Source of the DNA: Vibrio tubiashii
GTDB lineage: Bacteria; Pseudomonadota; Gammaproteobacteria; Enterobacterales; Vibrionaceae
NCBI RefSeq assembly: GCF_028551255.1
Contig: NZ_CP117029.1
Location: 2,914,001 to 2,978,000, forward strand
DNA length: 64,000 nt
Direction of reading: 5' to 3'
Shown here one piece after another: positions 20,035-29,177 of this stretch. The notes under the pieces were generated by a model, which had not been told where the DNA came from, did not search any database, and saw nothing but the letters and a program-made list of their open reading frames with translations. The translations under genes were made by a program, and so were the position numbers. The first letter of the stretch is position 1. The number at the start of each line of letters is the position of its first letter.

Positions 20035-20492
20035 AACTCCAACTGTTCTAATAATTGACATCCGTACTGATTATTTGCCGTCAGTACAACAACACGTGCC
20101 TCTCCGTCGTAACGAAGATCAATATCCAGATCGGCTTCTGGCAGCAGACCTTGTCCTTTCTCAGGCCACTCCACCAAACAGATAGCATCGGAAGTGAAGT
20201 AATCACGGATCCCCATAAACTCAAGTTCTTCAGGATCCGCTAAACGGTAAAGATCAAAATGGTAAACCTGCCACTGATCCAATTGATAAGGTTCAACGAG
20301 AGTGTAGGTTGGGCTTTTTACATTGCCTTCATGACCAAGCGCGCGAACAAAACCACGACTAAATGTCGTTTTACCTGCACCCAAATCACCGTGTAAGTAG
20401 ATGGTGGTTTGCTGAGAGCACAAGTGTGCCAATGCTGTCCCTAATTGAATCGTTGCTTGTTCATCTTTAAGGGCGAATTGTTTGGTGGTCAT
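20028..20492 (-). CDS. tsaE: tRNA threonylcarbamoyladenosine biosynthesis ATPase TsaE
   Basis: A 154-residue P-loop ATPase that with TsaB and TsaD installs t6A at A37 of ANN-decoding tRNAs. The Walker A motif is [14 protein letters not shown], followed by [10 protein letters not shown] and HFDLYRL. I start at ATG 20492 rather than a TTG three codons upstream. It begins the amiB-mutL-miaA-hfq-hflXKC run. In E. coli nnr (yjeF) sits just before it; here only 198 bp separate it from divergent queG. Confidence 0.95.
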   Translation of the reverse strand: MTTKQFALKDEQATIQLGTALAHLCSQQTTIYLHGDLGAGKTTFSRGFVRALGHEGNVKSPTYTLVEPYQLDQWQVYHFDLYRLADPEELEFMGIRDYFTSDAICLVEWPEKGQGLLPEADLDIDLRYDGEARVVVLTANNQYGCQLLEQLELC

Positions 20493-20690
20493 GAAGATCA
20501 ATCTCTACGCTGTGACTATATAAAAATCAAAAGAACAGGAATAGTAAACTGGGTTGGAATTGAGAGACAAGAGATCTTGTGTAAGTAAAACGAAAAATCA
20601 GCGATTTCTTGCCATTTTTCGCTTTTCCTTGGCTAGATCCTGCATATAAGATCCGTTAAGATCCTGCCCCCTTTACCCGGAGCAATCAGA

Positions 20691-21803
20691 ATGAACTACC
20701 AAGAGCTCGCAGACAAGATCAAAATTTGGGGCCAAGAACTTGGCTTCCAAAAAGTTGGCATCTGCGATGTAGATCTCTCTGAGCATGAAGCTGAGCTACA
20801 AAAATGGCTTGATGCAGGCTATCACGGGGAAATGGACTGGATGGCTCGTCACGGGATGATGAGAGCGCGTCCCGCTGAATTGCTGCCGGGGACTGTCCGT
20901 GTCATTAGCGTACGTATGAACTACCTGCCTCCTGAAGCGCAATTTGCTGCCAATCTATCAGATCCGACTCAAGCCTATATAAGCCGCTACTCTCTTGGGC
21001 GTGATTATCACAAGTTAATCCGCAACCAGTTAAAAAAGCTCGGGCAAAAAATAGAACAAGAAGTTGGCAGCTTTGGCCACCGACCTTTTGTTGATTCCGC
21101 ACCGATACTTGAAAGGCCTTTGGCGCAGAAAGCCGGATTGGGCTGGACTGGAAAACATTCACTTATTCTAGATAAAGAGTGTGGCTCATGGTTTTTCCTT
21201 GGTGAGTTACTGATAGATCTTCCTCTTCCAGTCGACGAACCCAGCGTTGATGAATGTGGCAAATGCAAAGCTTGTATTACCTCATGCCCGACACAAGCCA
21301 TCGTAGATAATGGTATTGTCGATGCAAGACGCTGTATCTCCTACTTAACCATTGAGTTTGACGGTGTCATCCCTGAAGAGTTTCGCAAAGCCATGGGCAA
21401 CAGAATCTATGGCTGTGACGACTGCCAACTTGTTTGTCCTTGGAACCGTTTCTCAGATTTAACCGATCAGCAAGACTTTCACCGTAGAGAGGCATTGACC
21501 AATGCGAATCTCGTTGAGCTATTTAAATGGGATGAAGCGACTTTCTTAAAAAATATGGAAGGTTCAGCTATTCGCCGTATTGGACATTTACAATGGTTAA
21601 GAAATCTGTCGGTCGCAATGGGAAATGCTCCCTACTCCATCAACATCATTGAAGCGCTAGAAAGTCGCCTCGGCCTGAGTGAGACTTTAGATGTACATAT
21701 TCAATGGGCTCTAGAACAACAACAAGCTCAAACCCCAACACAATCCACTAAGCTAAATAGGTTGATTAGAATTGTCGAAAAAGGCTTACCACGCGATGCA
21801 TAA
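20691..21803 (+). CDS. queG: Epoxyqueuosine reductase QueG
   Basis: A 370-residue cobalamin-dependent enzyme catalysing the last step of queuosine synthesis at tRNA position 34. Two ferredoxin-like [4Fe-4S] motifs are clear: CGKCKACITSCP near residue 190 and CDDCQLVCPWNRF near 243. The C-terminal part is a HEAT-like extension. It is divergent from tsaE, as yjeS is from yjeF-yjeE in E. coli. The region after its stop carries the DnaA-box cluster. Confidence 0.95.
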   Translation: MNYQELADKIKIWGQELGFQKVGICDVDLSEHEAELQKWLDAGYHGEMDWMARHGMMRARPAELLPGTVRVISVRMNYLPPEAQFAANLSDPTQAYISRYSLGRDYHKLIRNQLKKLGQKIEQEVGSFGHRPFVDSAPILERPLAQKAGLGWTGKHSLILDKECGSWFFLGELLIDLPLPVDEPSVDECGKCKACITSCPTQAIVDNGIVDARRCISYLTIEFDGVIPEEFRKAMGNRIYGCDDCQLVCPWNRFSDLTDQQDFHRREALTNANLVELFKWDEATFLKNMEGSAIRRIGHLQWLRNLSVAMGNAPYSINIIEALESRLGLSETLDVHIQWALEQQQAQTPTQSTKLNRLIRIVEKGLPRDA

Positions 21804-21854
21804 TGCTTGCCGAACTTAGTCACTCAGAGTTTGACCTAGCTCCAAAAACCAAAA

Positions 21855-22138
21855 TGTGGAAAAAAGAAAGAACGATTACTCATTTTCTTACAGATGGAGA
21901 AGTTAATCACAGTGGCAAGAAATGACTAGGATCAAAAAACAGTGACTTAATGATCGTAAATACCTACTAACCCAAGCTAGGAAAAACATAAAAATAACTT
22001 GAAATTCAACTGGTTAGGTTAAATTTAGAGTTAGGTAGGAAAGTTTCAAAAACAAAAAGATCGTTTTAGTCAAGCGTTATACATGAATAAAAATCAGGTT
22101 ACCCACCAAGTTATCCACAATTAGACATCTGTGGATAA
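21855..22138. promoter_or_regulatory. DnaA-box cluster between queG and the tRNA-Gly array (datA-like)
   Basis: Two perfect consensus boxes face each other: TTATCCACA at 22111-22119 and its inverse TGTGGATAA at 22130-22138, ten bases apart. A third, TGTGGAAAA at 21855-21863, matches the relaxed TT(A/T)TNCACA rule on the minus strand. A weaker TTACCCACC precedes the pair. E. coli datA, the DnaA-titrating and RIDA-independent DnaA-inactivating locus, lies between queG and the glyVXY tRNAs. I could not find a convincing IHF site. In the rest of 21804-22413 I see only the tRNA terminator and a hairpin near 22378-22393. Confidence 0.5.
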
Positions 22139-22231
22139 GTCTGTTGACTAACATGCCAAACCCTAGCTCACATAATGCTTGCTATTGATTCTGACTGAGC
22201 ACATCTCGTGCTGAGATTTAATATTGAGACA

Positions 22232-22266
22232 TAAAAATGCCCACCTAAAAACTAGGAGGACTTTTT
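22232..22266. terminator. Probable bidirectional terminator of the tRNA array
   Basis: Arms 22239-22247 (GCCCACCTA) and 22253-22261 (TAGGAGGAC) form nine pairs with one mismatch and a 5-nt loop. T-runs follow in both directions (ATTTTTA on minus, TTTTT on plus). It is about 150 nt beyond the last tRNA. Confidence 0.6.
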
Positions 22267-22413
22267 ACTGATTTGGGGTTCATGCTTCGCAGCATTAGCT
22301 AAAGAGCGGTGACCGTAAGGTCTATTCAAATGAAAATCATCTGAAGGAGATTTGGATCGTCTCGGCTGGATTCAGTCACGAGGTTCCTCGTGTACGCCAA
22401 GCTTCCTAAAATT

Positions 22414-22489
22414 TGGAGCGACACACGAGGTTCGAACTCGTGACCTCAACCTTGGCAAGGTTGCGCTCTACCAACTGAGCTAGTGTCGC
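22414..22489 (-). tRNA. tRNA-Gly(GCC), copy 1
   Basis: A 76-nt cloverleaf with encoded CCA; anticodon loop TTGCCAA gives GCC. Seven-base acceptor GCGACAC pairs with GTGTCGC. Last gene of the array in transcription order; all six Gly copies look identical. Confidence 0.97.
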
Positions 22490-22527
22490 ATCTTTGTCAC
22501 CGTTAAGCACGATGAAGGCTATTAAAT

Positions 22528-22603
22528 TGGAGCGACACACGAGGTTCGAACTCGTGACCTCAACCTTGGCAAGGTTGCGCTCTACCAACTGAGCTAGTGT
22601 CGC
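22528..22603 (-). tRNA. tRNA-Gly(GCC), copy 2
   Basis: Same 76-nt sequence with GCC anticodon and encoded CCA; separated from the next tRNA-fMet by only two bases. Confidence 0.97.
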
Positions 22604-22605
22604 TT

Positions 22606-22682
<77 letters not shown>

Positions 22683-22723
22683 TCCGTATTCACCATTTAA
22701 GGCATGATGAAAGCCTTTAAACT

Positions 22724-22799
22724 TGGAGCGACACACGAGGTTCGAACTCGTGACCTCAACCTTGGCAAGGTTGCGCTCTACCAACTGAGCTAGTGTCGC
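22724..22799 (-). tRNA. tRNA-Gly(GCC), copy 3
   Basis: Identical 76-nt glycine tRNA. The spacer to its downstream neighbour repeats at 23180-23220, evidence of block duplication. Confidence 0.97.
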
Positions 22800-22817
22800 A
22801 TATTCTCATAAGAGAAT

Positions 22818-22894
<77 letters not shown>

Positions 22895-22932
22895 TCCATA
22901 ATCATTGTTAAGCACAACGAAAGCTTTAAATT

Positions 22933-23008
22933 TGGAGCGACACACGAGGTTCGAACTCGTGACCTCAACCTTGGCAAGGTTGCGCTCTACCAACTGAGCT
23001 AGTGTCGC
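22933..23008 (-). tRNA. tRNA-Gly(GCC), copy 4
   Basis: Identical 76-nt glycine tRNA; the decayed initiator tRNA lies two bases away on its 5' side in the transcript. Confidence 0.97.
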
Positions 23009-23010
23009 TT

Positions 23011-23082
23011 TGGTTGCGAGGCCGGATATAAATCGATGACCTTCGCGAGGTTTTATGAATAGCTGAGCCCGACGAGCTAGCG
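23011..23082 (-). pseudogene. Decayed initiator tRNA-fMet
   Basis: Minus-strand sequence keeps the fMet D-arm/anticodon-stem block TAGCTCGTCGGGCTCA, a T-arm remnant and the CGCAACCA 3' end. The anticodon region carries insertions (GCTATT before CAT, TCGC after), the 5' acceptor half is gone and T-loop bases are altered. It cannot fold as a tRNA. Confidence 0.85.
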
Positions 23083-23102
23083 AATCACAACACCTAAAAA
23101 TT

Positions 23103-23179
<77 letters not shown>

Positions 23180-23220
23180 TCCGTATTCACCATTTAAGGC
23201 ATGATGAAAGCCTTCAAATT

Positions 23221-23296
23221 TGGAGCGACACACGAGGTTCGAACTCGTGACCTCAACCTTGGCAAGGTTGCGCTCTACCAACTGAGCTAGTGTCGC
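23221..23296 (-). tRNA. tRNA-Gly(GCC), copy 5
   Basis: Identical 76-nt glycine tRNA, the middle member of the second fMet-Gly-fMet block. Confidence 0.97.
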
Positions 23297-23314
23297 ATAT
23301 TCTCATAAGAGAAT

Positions 23315-23391
<77 letters not shown>

Positions 23392-23433
23392 TCCGTATTG
23401 TGTCACCGTTAAGTACGATGAAGACTTTTTAAC

Positions 23434-23509
23434 TGGAGCGACACACGAGGTTCGAACTCGTGACCTCAACCTTGGCAAGGTTGCGCTCTACCAACTGAGC
23501 TAGTGTCGC
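23434..23509 (-). tRNA. tRNA-Gly(GCC), copy 6 (first gene of the array)
   Basis: Identical 76-nt glycine tRNA. It is closest to the array promoter, whose -10 lies 32 bp upstream. Confidence 0.97.
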
Positions 23510-23541
23510 ATCAACAACGTTTCCGTCGTTCAGGGCTGCGA

Positions 23542-23569
23542 ATTATAAGAGCATTTTTTTGTGATGCAA
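23542..23569 (-). promoter_or_regulatory. Promoter of the Gly/fMet tRNA array
   Basis: On the minus strand, TTGCAT (23564-23569), a 16-bp spacer and a perfect TATAAT (23542-23547), followed by a GC-rich discriminator (TCGCAGCCC), as in stringently controlled stable-RNA promoters. Confidence 0.8.
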
Positions 23570-23649
23570 GTCCTTCATGCAAAAAAAATCCATTTTTTTC
23601 CTGTTTGGATGAAAAGCGCACATCAATCATCAAAACAGCTTGAAATTTA

Positions 23650-23667
23650 AACGAAATGCATTTCGTT
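23650..23667. promoter_or_regulatory. Perfect 18-bp palindrome, possible operator
   Basis: AACGAAATGCATTTCGTT is fully self-complementary. It lies in the gap between the tRNA array promoter and the lipoprotein gene, about 160 bp before the latter. It matches no operator I recognise. The rest of 23570-23827 shows nothing else I can name. Confidence 0.4.
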
Positions 23668-23827
23668 AAATAACATAAAAGTAACCTCACCTATGCTCAA
23701 ATTGGGATATTGACCTGCATTTTGGTGACTTAATGTCGCTGATGAATGCAATTTTTAATATAACTATTGGCTATAAAAGCCTCGTTCCAATGGTTACAAG
23801 ATTTCTCCTAGTTAAGGTTCAGTGTCC

Positions 23828-24538
23828 ATGTCGTTGCAAAGGATTGTTTTTCGAACGCTCATACCCTTATTTGTCGCTACGCTAATTGTTGGTTGTGGCT
23901 CTATGCCTAAACCCATGCGTAATCTCGGCAAAAGTGACGTTGATTTTGTTATGGATGTCCATGCGAGACAGCTAAAGATACAGATGGTGGAGCTGACACG
24001 AAAACTCTACGTCCGCAATCCAATTCAACTACATAAGAACCCGCAAGCGACCATAGAAAGTCGCATTACCCAGATTTTTGGTTCTGAAGAGAGTATCGAA
24101 CTTCCCTCTTTAGTTTTTGATGAGCTTAATGGCGTCACTGGAATTGATGCAATCTTGCTAAGTTTTGATGAGAATTTTCAGGGAGACCGAGTATTTGCCG
24201 CTATCGTCGGCCTATCAGAGATGCTGCGCCGTTCATACAACCACCAGCAAGAGTTTTTTATCATCGATTCATTAGATGAGCAGTCTTTATATAACAGTGC
24301 GCGAAACATAGAGATCTTCGTGTGGCGACTCTATCATCGCAAAGACCAGTATGGGAACCCGCTGATTTACAGTAATGATACCGATGAAGATGGCGGTGAT
24401 ATCAGCTTTGACCGCCGATTTACTAAGATGGTTATGATTCAAGATATGATGGCACTCATCGTTGCAGACAAAACAAATCGAGGGATTACCAAGGTAGTCC
24501 ATGGCGTTGCTCAGTTTGCTTTCCTCCCCGTGCCATAA
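23828..24538 (+). CDS. Predicted lipoprotein of unknown function
   Basis: A 236-residue protein with a lipoprotein signal ending LIVGC (Cys22 in this start). The mature part is mixed alpha/beta without membrane helices; segments such as GVTGIDAILLSFDENFQGDRVFAAIVGLSEML suggest a compact globular domain. I start at ATG 23828, 9 nt after AAGG; a GTG two codons upstream is possible. I recognise no characterised family. It is a single gene between the tRNA promoter and orn, convergent with orn. Confidence 0.8.
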   Translation: MSLQRIVFRTLIPLFVATLIVGCGSMPKPMRNLGKSDVDFVMDVHARQLKIQMVELTRKLYVRNPIQLHKNPQATIESRITQIFGSEESIELPSLVFDELNGVTGIDAILLSFDENFQGDRVFAAIVGLSEMLRRSYNHQQEFFIIDSLDEQSLYNSARNIEIFVWRLYHRKDQYGNPLIYSNDTDEDGGDISFDRRFTKMVMIQDMMALIVADKTNRGITKVVHGVAQFAFLPVP

Positions 24539-24567
24539 ACAAAAACGCCAGCGAATGCGCTGGCGTT
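24536..24567 (-). terminator. Terminator of orn (shared between convergent genes)
   Basis: A 10-bp stem (24544-24553 with 24558-24567, AACGCCAGCG arm) with loop AATG. On the minus strand it continues into TTTTTG, placing it 12 bp after orn. Confidence 0.85.
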
Positions 24568-24578
24568 ATTAAAGTCAA

Positions 24579-25124
24579 TTAAATTGAGATAATCGTTTCA
24601 CGATAGTACTGAAGTTCGGCTATCGACTCTCGAATATCGTCTAACGCAAGGTGACTGCCTGTTTTGGAAAAGCCATCAAGTACTTCAGGCTTCCAACGAC
24701 GAGTAAGTTCCTTCAATGTACTCACGTCAATGTAGCGGTAGTGGAAATACTGCTCAAGCTCGGCCATGTGCTTGTATAAGAAACGTCTGTCTTGACCAAC
24801 ACTGTTACCACAAATTGGCGATTTACCTTTAGGTACCCATTTTTCTAAAAACTCAATCGTTTGACGAATAGCTTCTTGCTCATCGATTTTACTTTCGCGT
24901 ACACGCTTAACCAAACCACTGCCCGTATGCGTGGTTGTGCACCACTCATCCATTTTAGCCAGTTCTTCTTCTGGCTGATGAATGGCAAGTACAGGTCCTT
25001 CAGCTAAAATATTCAATTCACTATCAGTCACTATGGTGGCGATTTCGATAACTTTGTGGGTTTCTGGGTCCAGTCCTGTCATCTCAAGATCAATCCAAAT
25101 TAAATTTTGATCGCTAAAGGACAT
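24579..25124 (-). CDS. orn: Oligoribonuclease
   Basis: A 181-residue DEDDh 3'-5' exonuclease that degrades short RNAs down to mononucleotides, essential in many gammaproteobacteria; it also clears pGpG from c-di-GMP breakdown. The first catalytic motif is [20 protein letters not shown], the central motif is [12 protein letters not shown], and the C-terminal motif includes [11 protein letters not shown]. It is divergent from rsgA, with the tRNA-Gly array beyond, matching E. coli order. Confidence 0.97.
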   Translation of the reverse strand: MSFSDQNLIWIDLEMTGLDPETHKVIEIATIVTDSELNILAEGPVLAIHQPEEELAKMDEWCTTTHTGSGLVKRVRESKIDEQEAIRQTIEFLEKWVPKGKSPICGNSVGQDRRFLYKHMAELEQYFHYRYIDVSTLKELTRRWKPEVLDGFSKTGSHLALDDIRESIAELQYYRETIISI

Positions 25125-25251
25125 AAATCGTTGCCTATTGGTTTTGTGCTAAAAGAGGTACTATACCCAAATTCCGATACCCAAGATAGATTGAGATACT
25201 CGCTGTCAGACAGGTATCACCCGATAAATTAATCAACTGAAGTAGAGAAAC

Positions 25252-26307
25252 GTGGCTAAAAAGAAAAAGCTAACCAAAGGTCAGGTGAGGCGTGTACGCC
25301 ATAACCAAAAACGCAAACTTAAGCAGGAAGAGACCATCCAGTGGGATGAATCTATGCTTGGAGGGAGTAAATCAGGCCTGGTTATCACTCGTTTTGGACA
25401 ACACGCAGATATAGAAGATCTCGAAAGCGGAGAAGTCCAGCGCTGTAATCTTCGTCGCGGTATCGAATCTCTGGTTTCTGGGGACAAAGTTATTTGGCGC
25501 CCTGGCCTAGAGTCGATGGAAGGCATCAATGGTGTGGTTGAAGCCGTCGAGCCAAGAACTTCAGTCTTAACACGCCCTGATTACTACGACGGTTTAAAAC
25601 CTGTCGCTGCGAACGTAGACCAAATGGTCATCGTTTCTTCAGTTCTACCTGAGCTGTCGCTCAACATCATTGATCGCTACTTGGTCGCCTCTGAAACCTT
25701 GAGCATTGCTCCACTGCTGGTACTGAACAAAATTGATCTTCTTGAACAAGAACAACTGGCTGAATACAAATCTTGGCTAAACGAATACGAGCGCATTGGC
25801 TACAAAGTGCTGTTTGTCAGTAAACAAACCGGGGAAGGTATTGCTGAGCTCGAAGCCGAGCTGAAAGATCGCATCAATATTTTCGTCGGTCAGTCTGGCG
25901 TCGGCAAATCAAGTCTAGTCAATGCGCTTATGCCTCAATTTAATGTTGAGGAAGGCGAGATCTCAGAAAACTCCGGCCTAGGCCAACACACCACTACCGC
26001 ATCTCGCCTTTACCATATCCCAACAGGGGGCGACCTAATTGACTCACCGGGAGTTCGTGAGTTTGGTCTGTGGCACTTAGAGGCCGAAGAAGTGACTAAA
26101 GCCTTTGTTGAATTTAGGCCTTATCTAGGTGGCTGTAAGTTCCGTGATTGTAAACACAATGACGACCCAGGATGTGTACTGCGTCAGGCCGTTGAAGATG
26201 GTGAGATCAACGAAATACGCTTTGAAAACTATCACCGTATCCTCGAAAGCATGGCGGAAAACAAAGCCAATCGACAATACTCTCGTAGCAAAAAAGCGGA
26301 TTTGTAA
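25252..26307 (+). CDS. rsgA: Ribosome small subunit-dependent GTPase A
   Basis: A 351-residue late 30S assembly factor. The basic N-terminal tail ([23 protein letters not shown] start) precedes an OB-fold. The G domain is circularly permuted: NKID (G4) comes before [14 protein letters not shown] (G1) and DSPGVREFG (G3). A zinc knuckle follows ([14 protein letters not shown]). The family N-terminus supports the GTG start. psd follows after 111 bp, as in E. coli. Confidence 0.97.
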   Translation: MAKKKKLTKGQVRRVRHNQKRKLKQEETIQWDESMLGGSKSGLVITRFGQHADIEDLESGEVQRCNLRRGIESLVSGDKVIWRPGLESMEGINGVVEAVEPRTSVLTRPDYYDGLKPVAANVDQMVIVSSVLPELSLNIIDRYLVASETLSIAPLLVLNKIDLLEQEQLAEYKSWLNEYERIGYKVLFVSKQTGEGIAELEAELKDRINIFVGQSGVGKSSLVNALMPQFNVEEGEISENSGLGQHTTTASRLYHIPTGGDLIDSPGVREFGLWHLEAEEVTKAFVEFRPYLGGCKFRDCKHNDDPGCVLRQAVEDGEINEIRFENYHRILESMAENKANRQYSRSKKADL

Positions 26308-26418
26308 CCGCAATTTTGTAAGCAAACTCTCGCAACTGCTGACTTTTGGGCGCATTTTGAGTAACATCTCGCGCCCAGAATATAGTCAATCATCAAAATA
26401 GCATTGGAATTGAACACA

Positions 26419-27297
26419 ATGGATAAGATTAAAGTTGGACTGCAATATTGGATCCCTCAGCACGGCTTAACGCGCTTAGTGGGCAAGCTAGCTTCAGCAA
26501 AAGCTGGCGGTCTAACAACAGCAATCATCAAGTGGTTTATTAAGCAATATAACGTCAACATGGATGAAGCACTTCATTCTGATCCTAAACACTTTAAGAC
26601 GTTTAACGAATTTTTTGTTCGTGAGCTAAAAGATGGCGCACGCCCAATCACCGAAGAAGCCACTGTTATCACGCATCCAGCAGACGCTTGTGTAAGCCAG
26701 TTTGGTCCTATCACTGATGGCAAACTGATTCAGGCAAAAGGCCATGACTTTACAGCACAAGAGCTACTAGGCGGAGATGCAGAGTTAGCTCAAGAATTTG
26801 CCGACGGCGAATTCGCGACACTGTACCTTTCACCGCGTGATTACCACCGAGTACACATGCCATGTGACGGCACACTTCGTCAGATGATTTATGTACCAGG
26901 TGATCTATTCTCAGTTAACCCGCTGACTGCTGAGAACGTGCCAAACCTGTTCGCACGTAACGAACGTGTAGTATGTATTTTTGATACTGAGTTTGGACCA
27001 ATGGCACAGGTGCTTGTTGGTGCAACAATTGTTGGTAGCATTGAACAAGTTTGGGCTGGCACAGTAACCCCACCACGCGGCAATACCGTTTACAAATGGG
27101 ACTACCCTGCAAAAGGTGATAAAGCGGTAATCCTTAAGAAAGGTGAAGAAATGGGTCGCTTTAAGCTAGGCTCGACAGTTATCAACCTATTCGCCAAAGA
27201 TGCGGTGAAATTTGATGACACGATGCAAAATGGTCAACCTACGGTAATGGGTACACCTTACGCTCATACCGCTCAAGCTGAACAAGCAGCGGAATAA
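26419..27297 (+). CDS. psd: Phosphatidylserine decarboxylase proenzyme
   Basis: A 292-residue inner-membrane enzyme making phosphatidylethanolamine. The LGST motif ([11 protein letters not shown], about residue 255) is the self-cleavage site that yields the pyruvoyl group on the small subunit. [13 protein letters not shown] is another family hallmark. I start at ATG 26419 ([17 protein letters not shown]); a TTG five codons upstream is unlikely. Its product is the phosphoethanolamine donor used by EptA at the start of the window. Confidence 0.96.
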   Translation: MDKIKVGLQYWIPQHGLTRLVGKLASAKAGGLTTAIIKWFIKQYNVNMDEALHSDPKHFKTFNEFFVRELKDGARPITEEATVITHPADACVSQFGPITDGKLIQAKGHDFTAQELLGGDAELAQEFADGEFATLYLSPRDYHRVHMPCDGTLRQMIYVPGDLFSVNPLTAENVPNLFARNERVVCIFDTEFGPMAQVLVGATIVGSIEQVWAGTVTPPRGNTVYKWDYPAKGDKAVILKKGEEMGRFKLGSTVINLFAKDAVKFDDTMQNGQPTVMGTPYAHTAQAEQAAE

Positions 27298-27317
27298 TCA
27301 CCAACACTCAACTCTGA

Positions 27318-27343
27318 AGCCTCGCAATCGCGGGGCTTTTTTT
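27318..27343 (+). terminator. Terminator of psd
   Basis: An 8-bp stem (27318-27325 with 27330-27337, AGCCTCGC arm, one G-T pair) with loop AATC leads into seven T, 20 bp after the psd stop. Confidence 0.9.
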
Positions 27344-27467
27344 GACCCAAAGCAAACCTCCCTCAACAATTTCAACTGTTTATCAAAATTCTAGACTTGG
27401 TCTAAGACCTTTCATTCATTGTGAACTAATCTGTGGCTTCACTAATACTTTTGAGGTAAAGGATTGT

Positions 27468-28883
27468 ATGCCAAAGGTAGAATCGGGAATTATCATTAAG
27501 CTATTGATCAGTTTTGGTCTGCCAATCGGTGTGCTGTTTATGCCCATTGACTGGATCCCTATTGATGATCTGACCCTGATTCAGCATCGACTGTTGGCAA
27601 TCTTTCTTCTCGCAGCACTACTTTGGGTACTAGAGCCCGTCCCAGTGTTTGCGACTTCGATTTTGATCATCGCCTTAGAGCTGGTGATGATTTCAGACAA
27701 AGGACTACATTTATTCCGCAACCCTCCTGCTGGACATGATTTGGGGGAGCTGATGAACTACACGGACATCTTCAGCGCCTTTTCCTCGCCGATCATTATT
27801 CTGTTTATGGGTGGGTTTGCCCTGGCGATCGCCGCCTCTAAGTATGAACTCGACAACAACTTAGCGCGTGTACTACTCAAGCCTTTTGGCCACCAGCCTA
27901 AGTTCATCATGCTTGGCTTGATGTTGATTACTGCCGTGTTCTCAATGTTTATGTCCAACACCGCGACAACGGTAATGATGCTCGCTTTACTTGGCCCGAT
28001 TGTCGCTTCGGCACCTAAAGGCGATATTGGTATCAAAGCCTTAGTACTGTGTATCCCGATCGCCGCTAACACAGGCGGTATTGCGACTCCAATCGGTACG
28101 CCACCGAACGCCATCGCACTTCAGTACCTCACTGGCGAGAACAGTATCGATTTCTTGAGTTGGATGATGATGGGATTACCTTTTGTGATTGTGCAACTGA
28201 CTATCGCTTGGTTCCTGCTGCAAAAGCTGTTCCCTTCTTCCCAACCAACCATGAAACTTAAATTAGATGGGCAATTCCAAAAGAACTGGCGCGCTATGGT
28301 GGTTTACGCCACGTTTGCCTCAACCATCCTACTGTGGATGACGACCAAACTGCATGGCATGAACACCTATGTTGTTTCCATTATTCCACTGGCTGTTTTC
28401 ACGCTCACTGGCATTATGGGCAAAGCTGAGCTCAAGCTGATTAACTGGGATGTACTGTGGCTAGTTGCCGGTGGTATTGCAATTGGTATCGGTTTGGATA
28501 AAACCGGATTAGCCGCAGCCCTAGCGCATGCGATTGATTACGAATCGCTATCACCAATCGCCGTGGTTCTTACTCTGTCGATTGTCTGCTGGCTCATGGC
28601 AAACTTCATGTCCAACACCGCGACTGCTAACCTGCTGATGCCGATTGCAGCTGCCATTGGGGCTTCAATGGAGAGTTTAGCTAGCGTCGGTGGACTGCAA
28701 GGATTATTGGTCGTTGTCGCCTTCTCCGCATCGCTTGGCATGATTTTACCAGTATCAACACCGCCAAACTCTCTGGCTTACTCTACTGGTCTTATCGAGA
28801 GTAAAGATATGGCCAAAACCGGGCTAATTATCGGTGTGATTGGCTTAGCAATTGTTTATGCCGGAGCACTGCTACTTACTTAA
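27468..28883 (+). CDS. DASS/SLC13-family sodium-coupled carboxylate transporter
   Basis: A 471-residue inner-membrane carrier related to VcINDY. It shows both inverted-repeat signatures, each with an SNT sodium/substrate motif (FMSNTATTVMM and NFMSNTATANLLMP) followed by TPP loops (GTPPNAIAL, STPPNSLAY). About 11 membrane segments are visible. ATG 27468 has a strong GAGG/AAGGA upstream; the open frame extends further without support. Substrate is probably a C4-dicarboxylate or similar, but sequence alone does not settle it. Monocistronic. Confidence 0.9.
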   Translation: MPKVESGIIIKLLISFGLPIGVLFMPIDWIPIDDLTLIQHRLLAIFLLAALLWVLEPVPVFATSILIIALELVMISDKGLHLFRNPPAGHDLGELMNYTDIFSAFSSPIIILFMGGFALAIAASKYELDNNLARVLLKPFGHQPKFIMLGLMLITAVFSMFMSNTATTVMMLALLGPIVASAPKGDIGIKALVLCIPIAANTGGIATPIGTPPNAIALQYLTGENSIDFLSWMMMGLPFVIVQLTIAWFLLQKLFPSSQPTMKLKLDGQFQKNWRAMVVYATFASTILLWMTTKLHGMNTYVVSIIPLAVFTLTGIMGKAELKLINWDVLWLVAGGIAIGIGLDKTGLAAALAHAIDYESLSPIAVVLTLSIVCWLMANFMSNTATANLLMPIAAAIGASMESLASVGGLQGLLVVVAFSASLGMILPVSTPPNSLAYSTGLIESKDMAKTGLIIGVIGLAIVYAGALLLT

Positions 28884-29177
28884 TTACCGTATGGCATTTA
28901 ATATTTATTGACTGAAGGTCACAGTTCAATCAATATTCGCCCTAAATAGGTAAGTTAGTCGGTGTTCCTGTACATAGATCAAGCAAATTAGTCGCGCGGG
29001 ATTATAAAATCAGTTCAATAATAACAAGAACATCCATTTCACTTTCAATGTGAGATTTCTATCCGGCGGTAGTGCCCACGAGGTTCGGTTGATGCTCTCC
29101 ACATGGCAAACACCTTCTCCCAGTGTCTCTCCACTCCGCTTTTCTCAATCTATTGTCTCGTATATGAAGGAAAGGCA

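Noticed and set aside
28884..29177. Possible c-di-GMP riboswitch before the chemoreceptor
   Set aside because: None of the conserved GEMM blocks (such as CACGCACAGGGC) are present.
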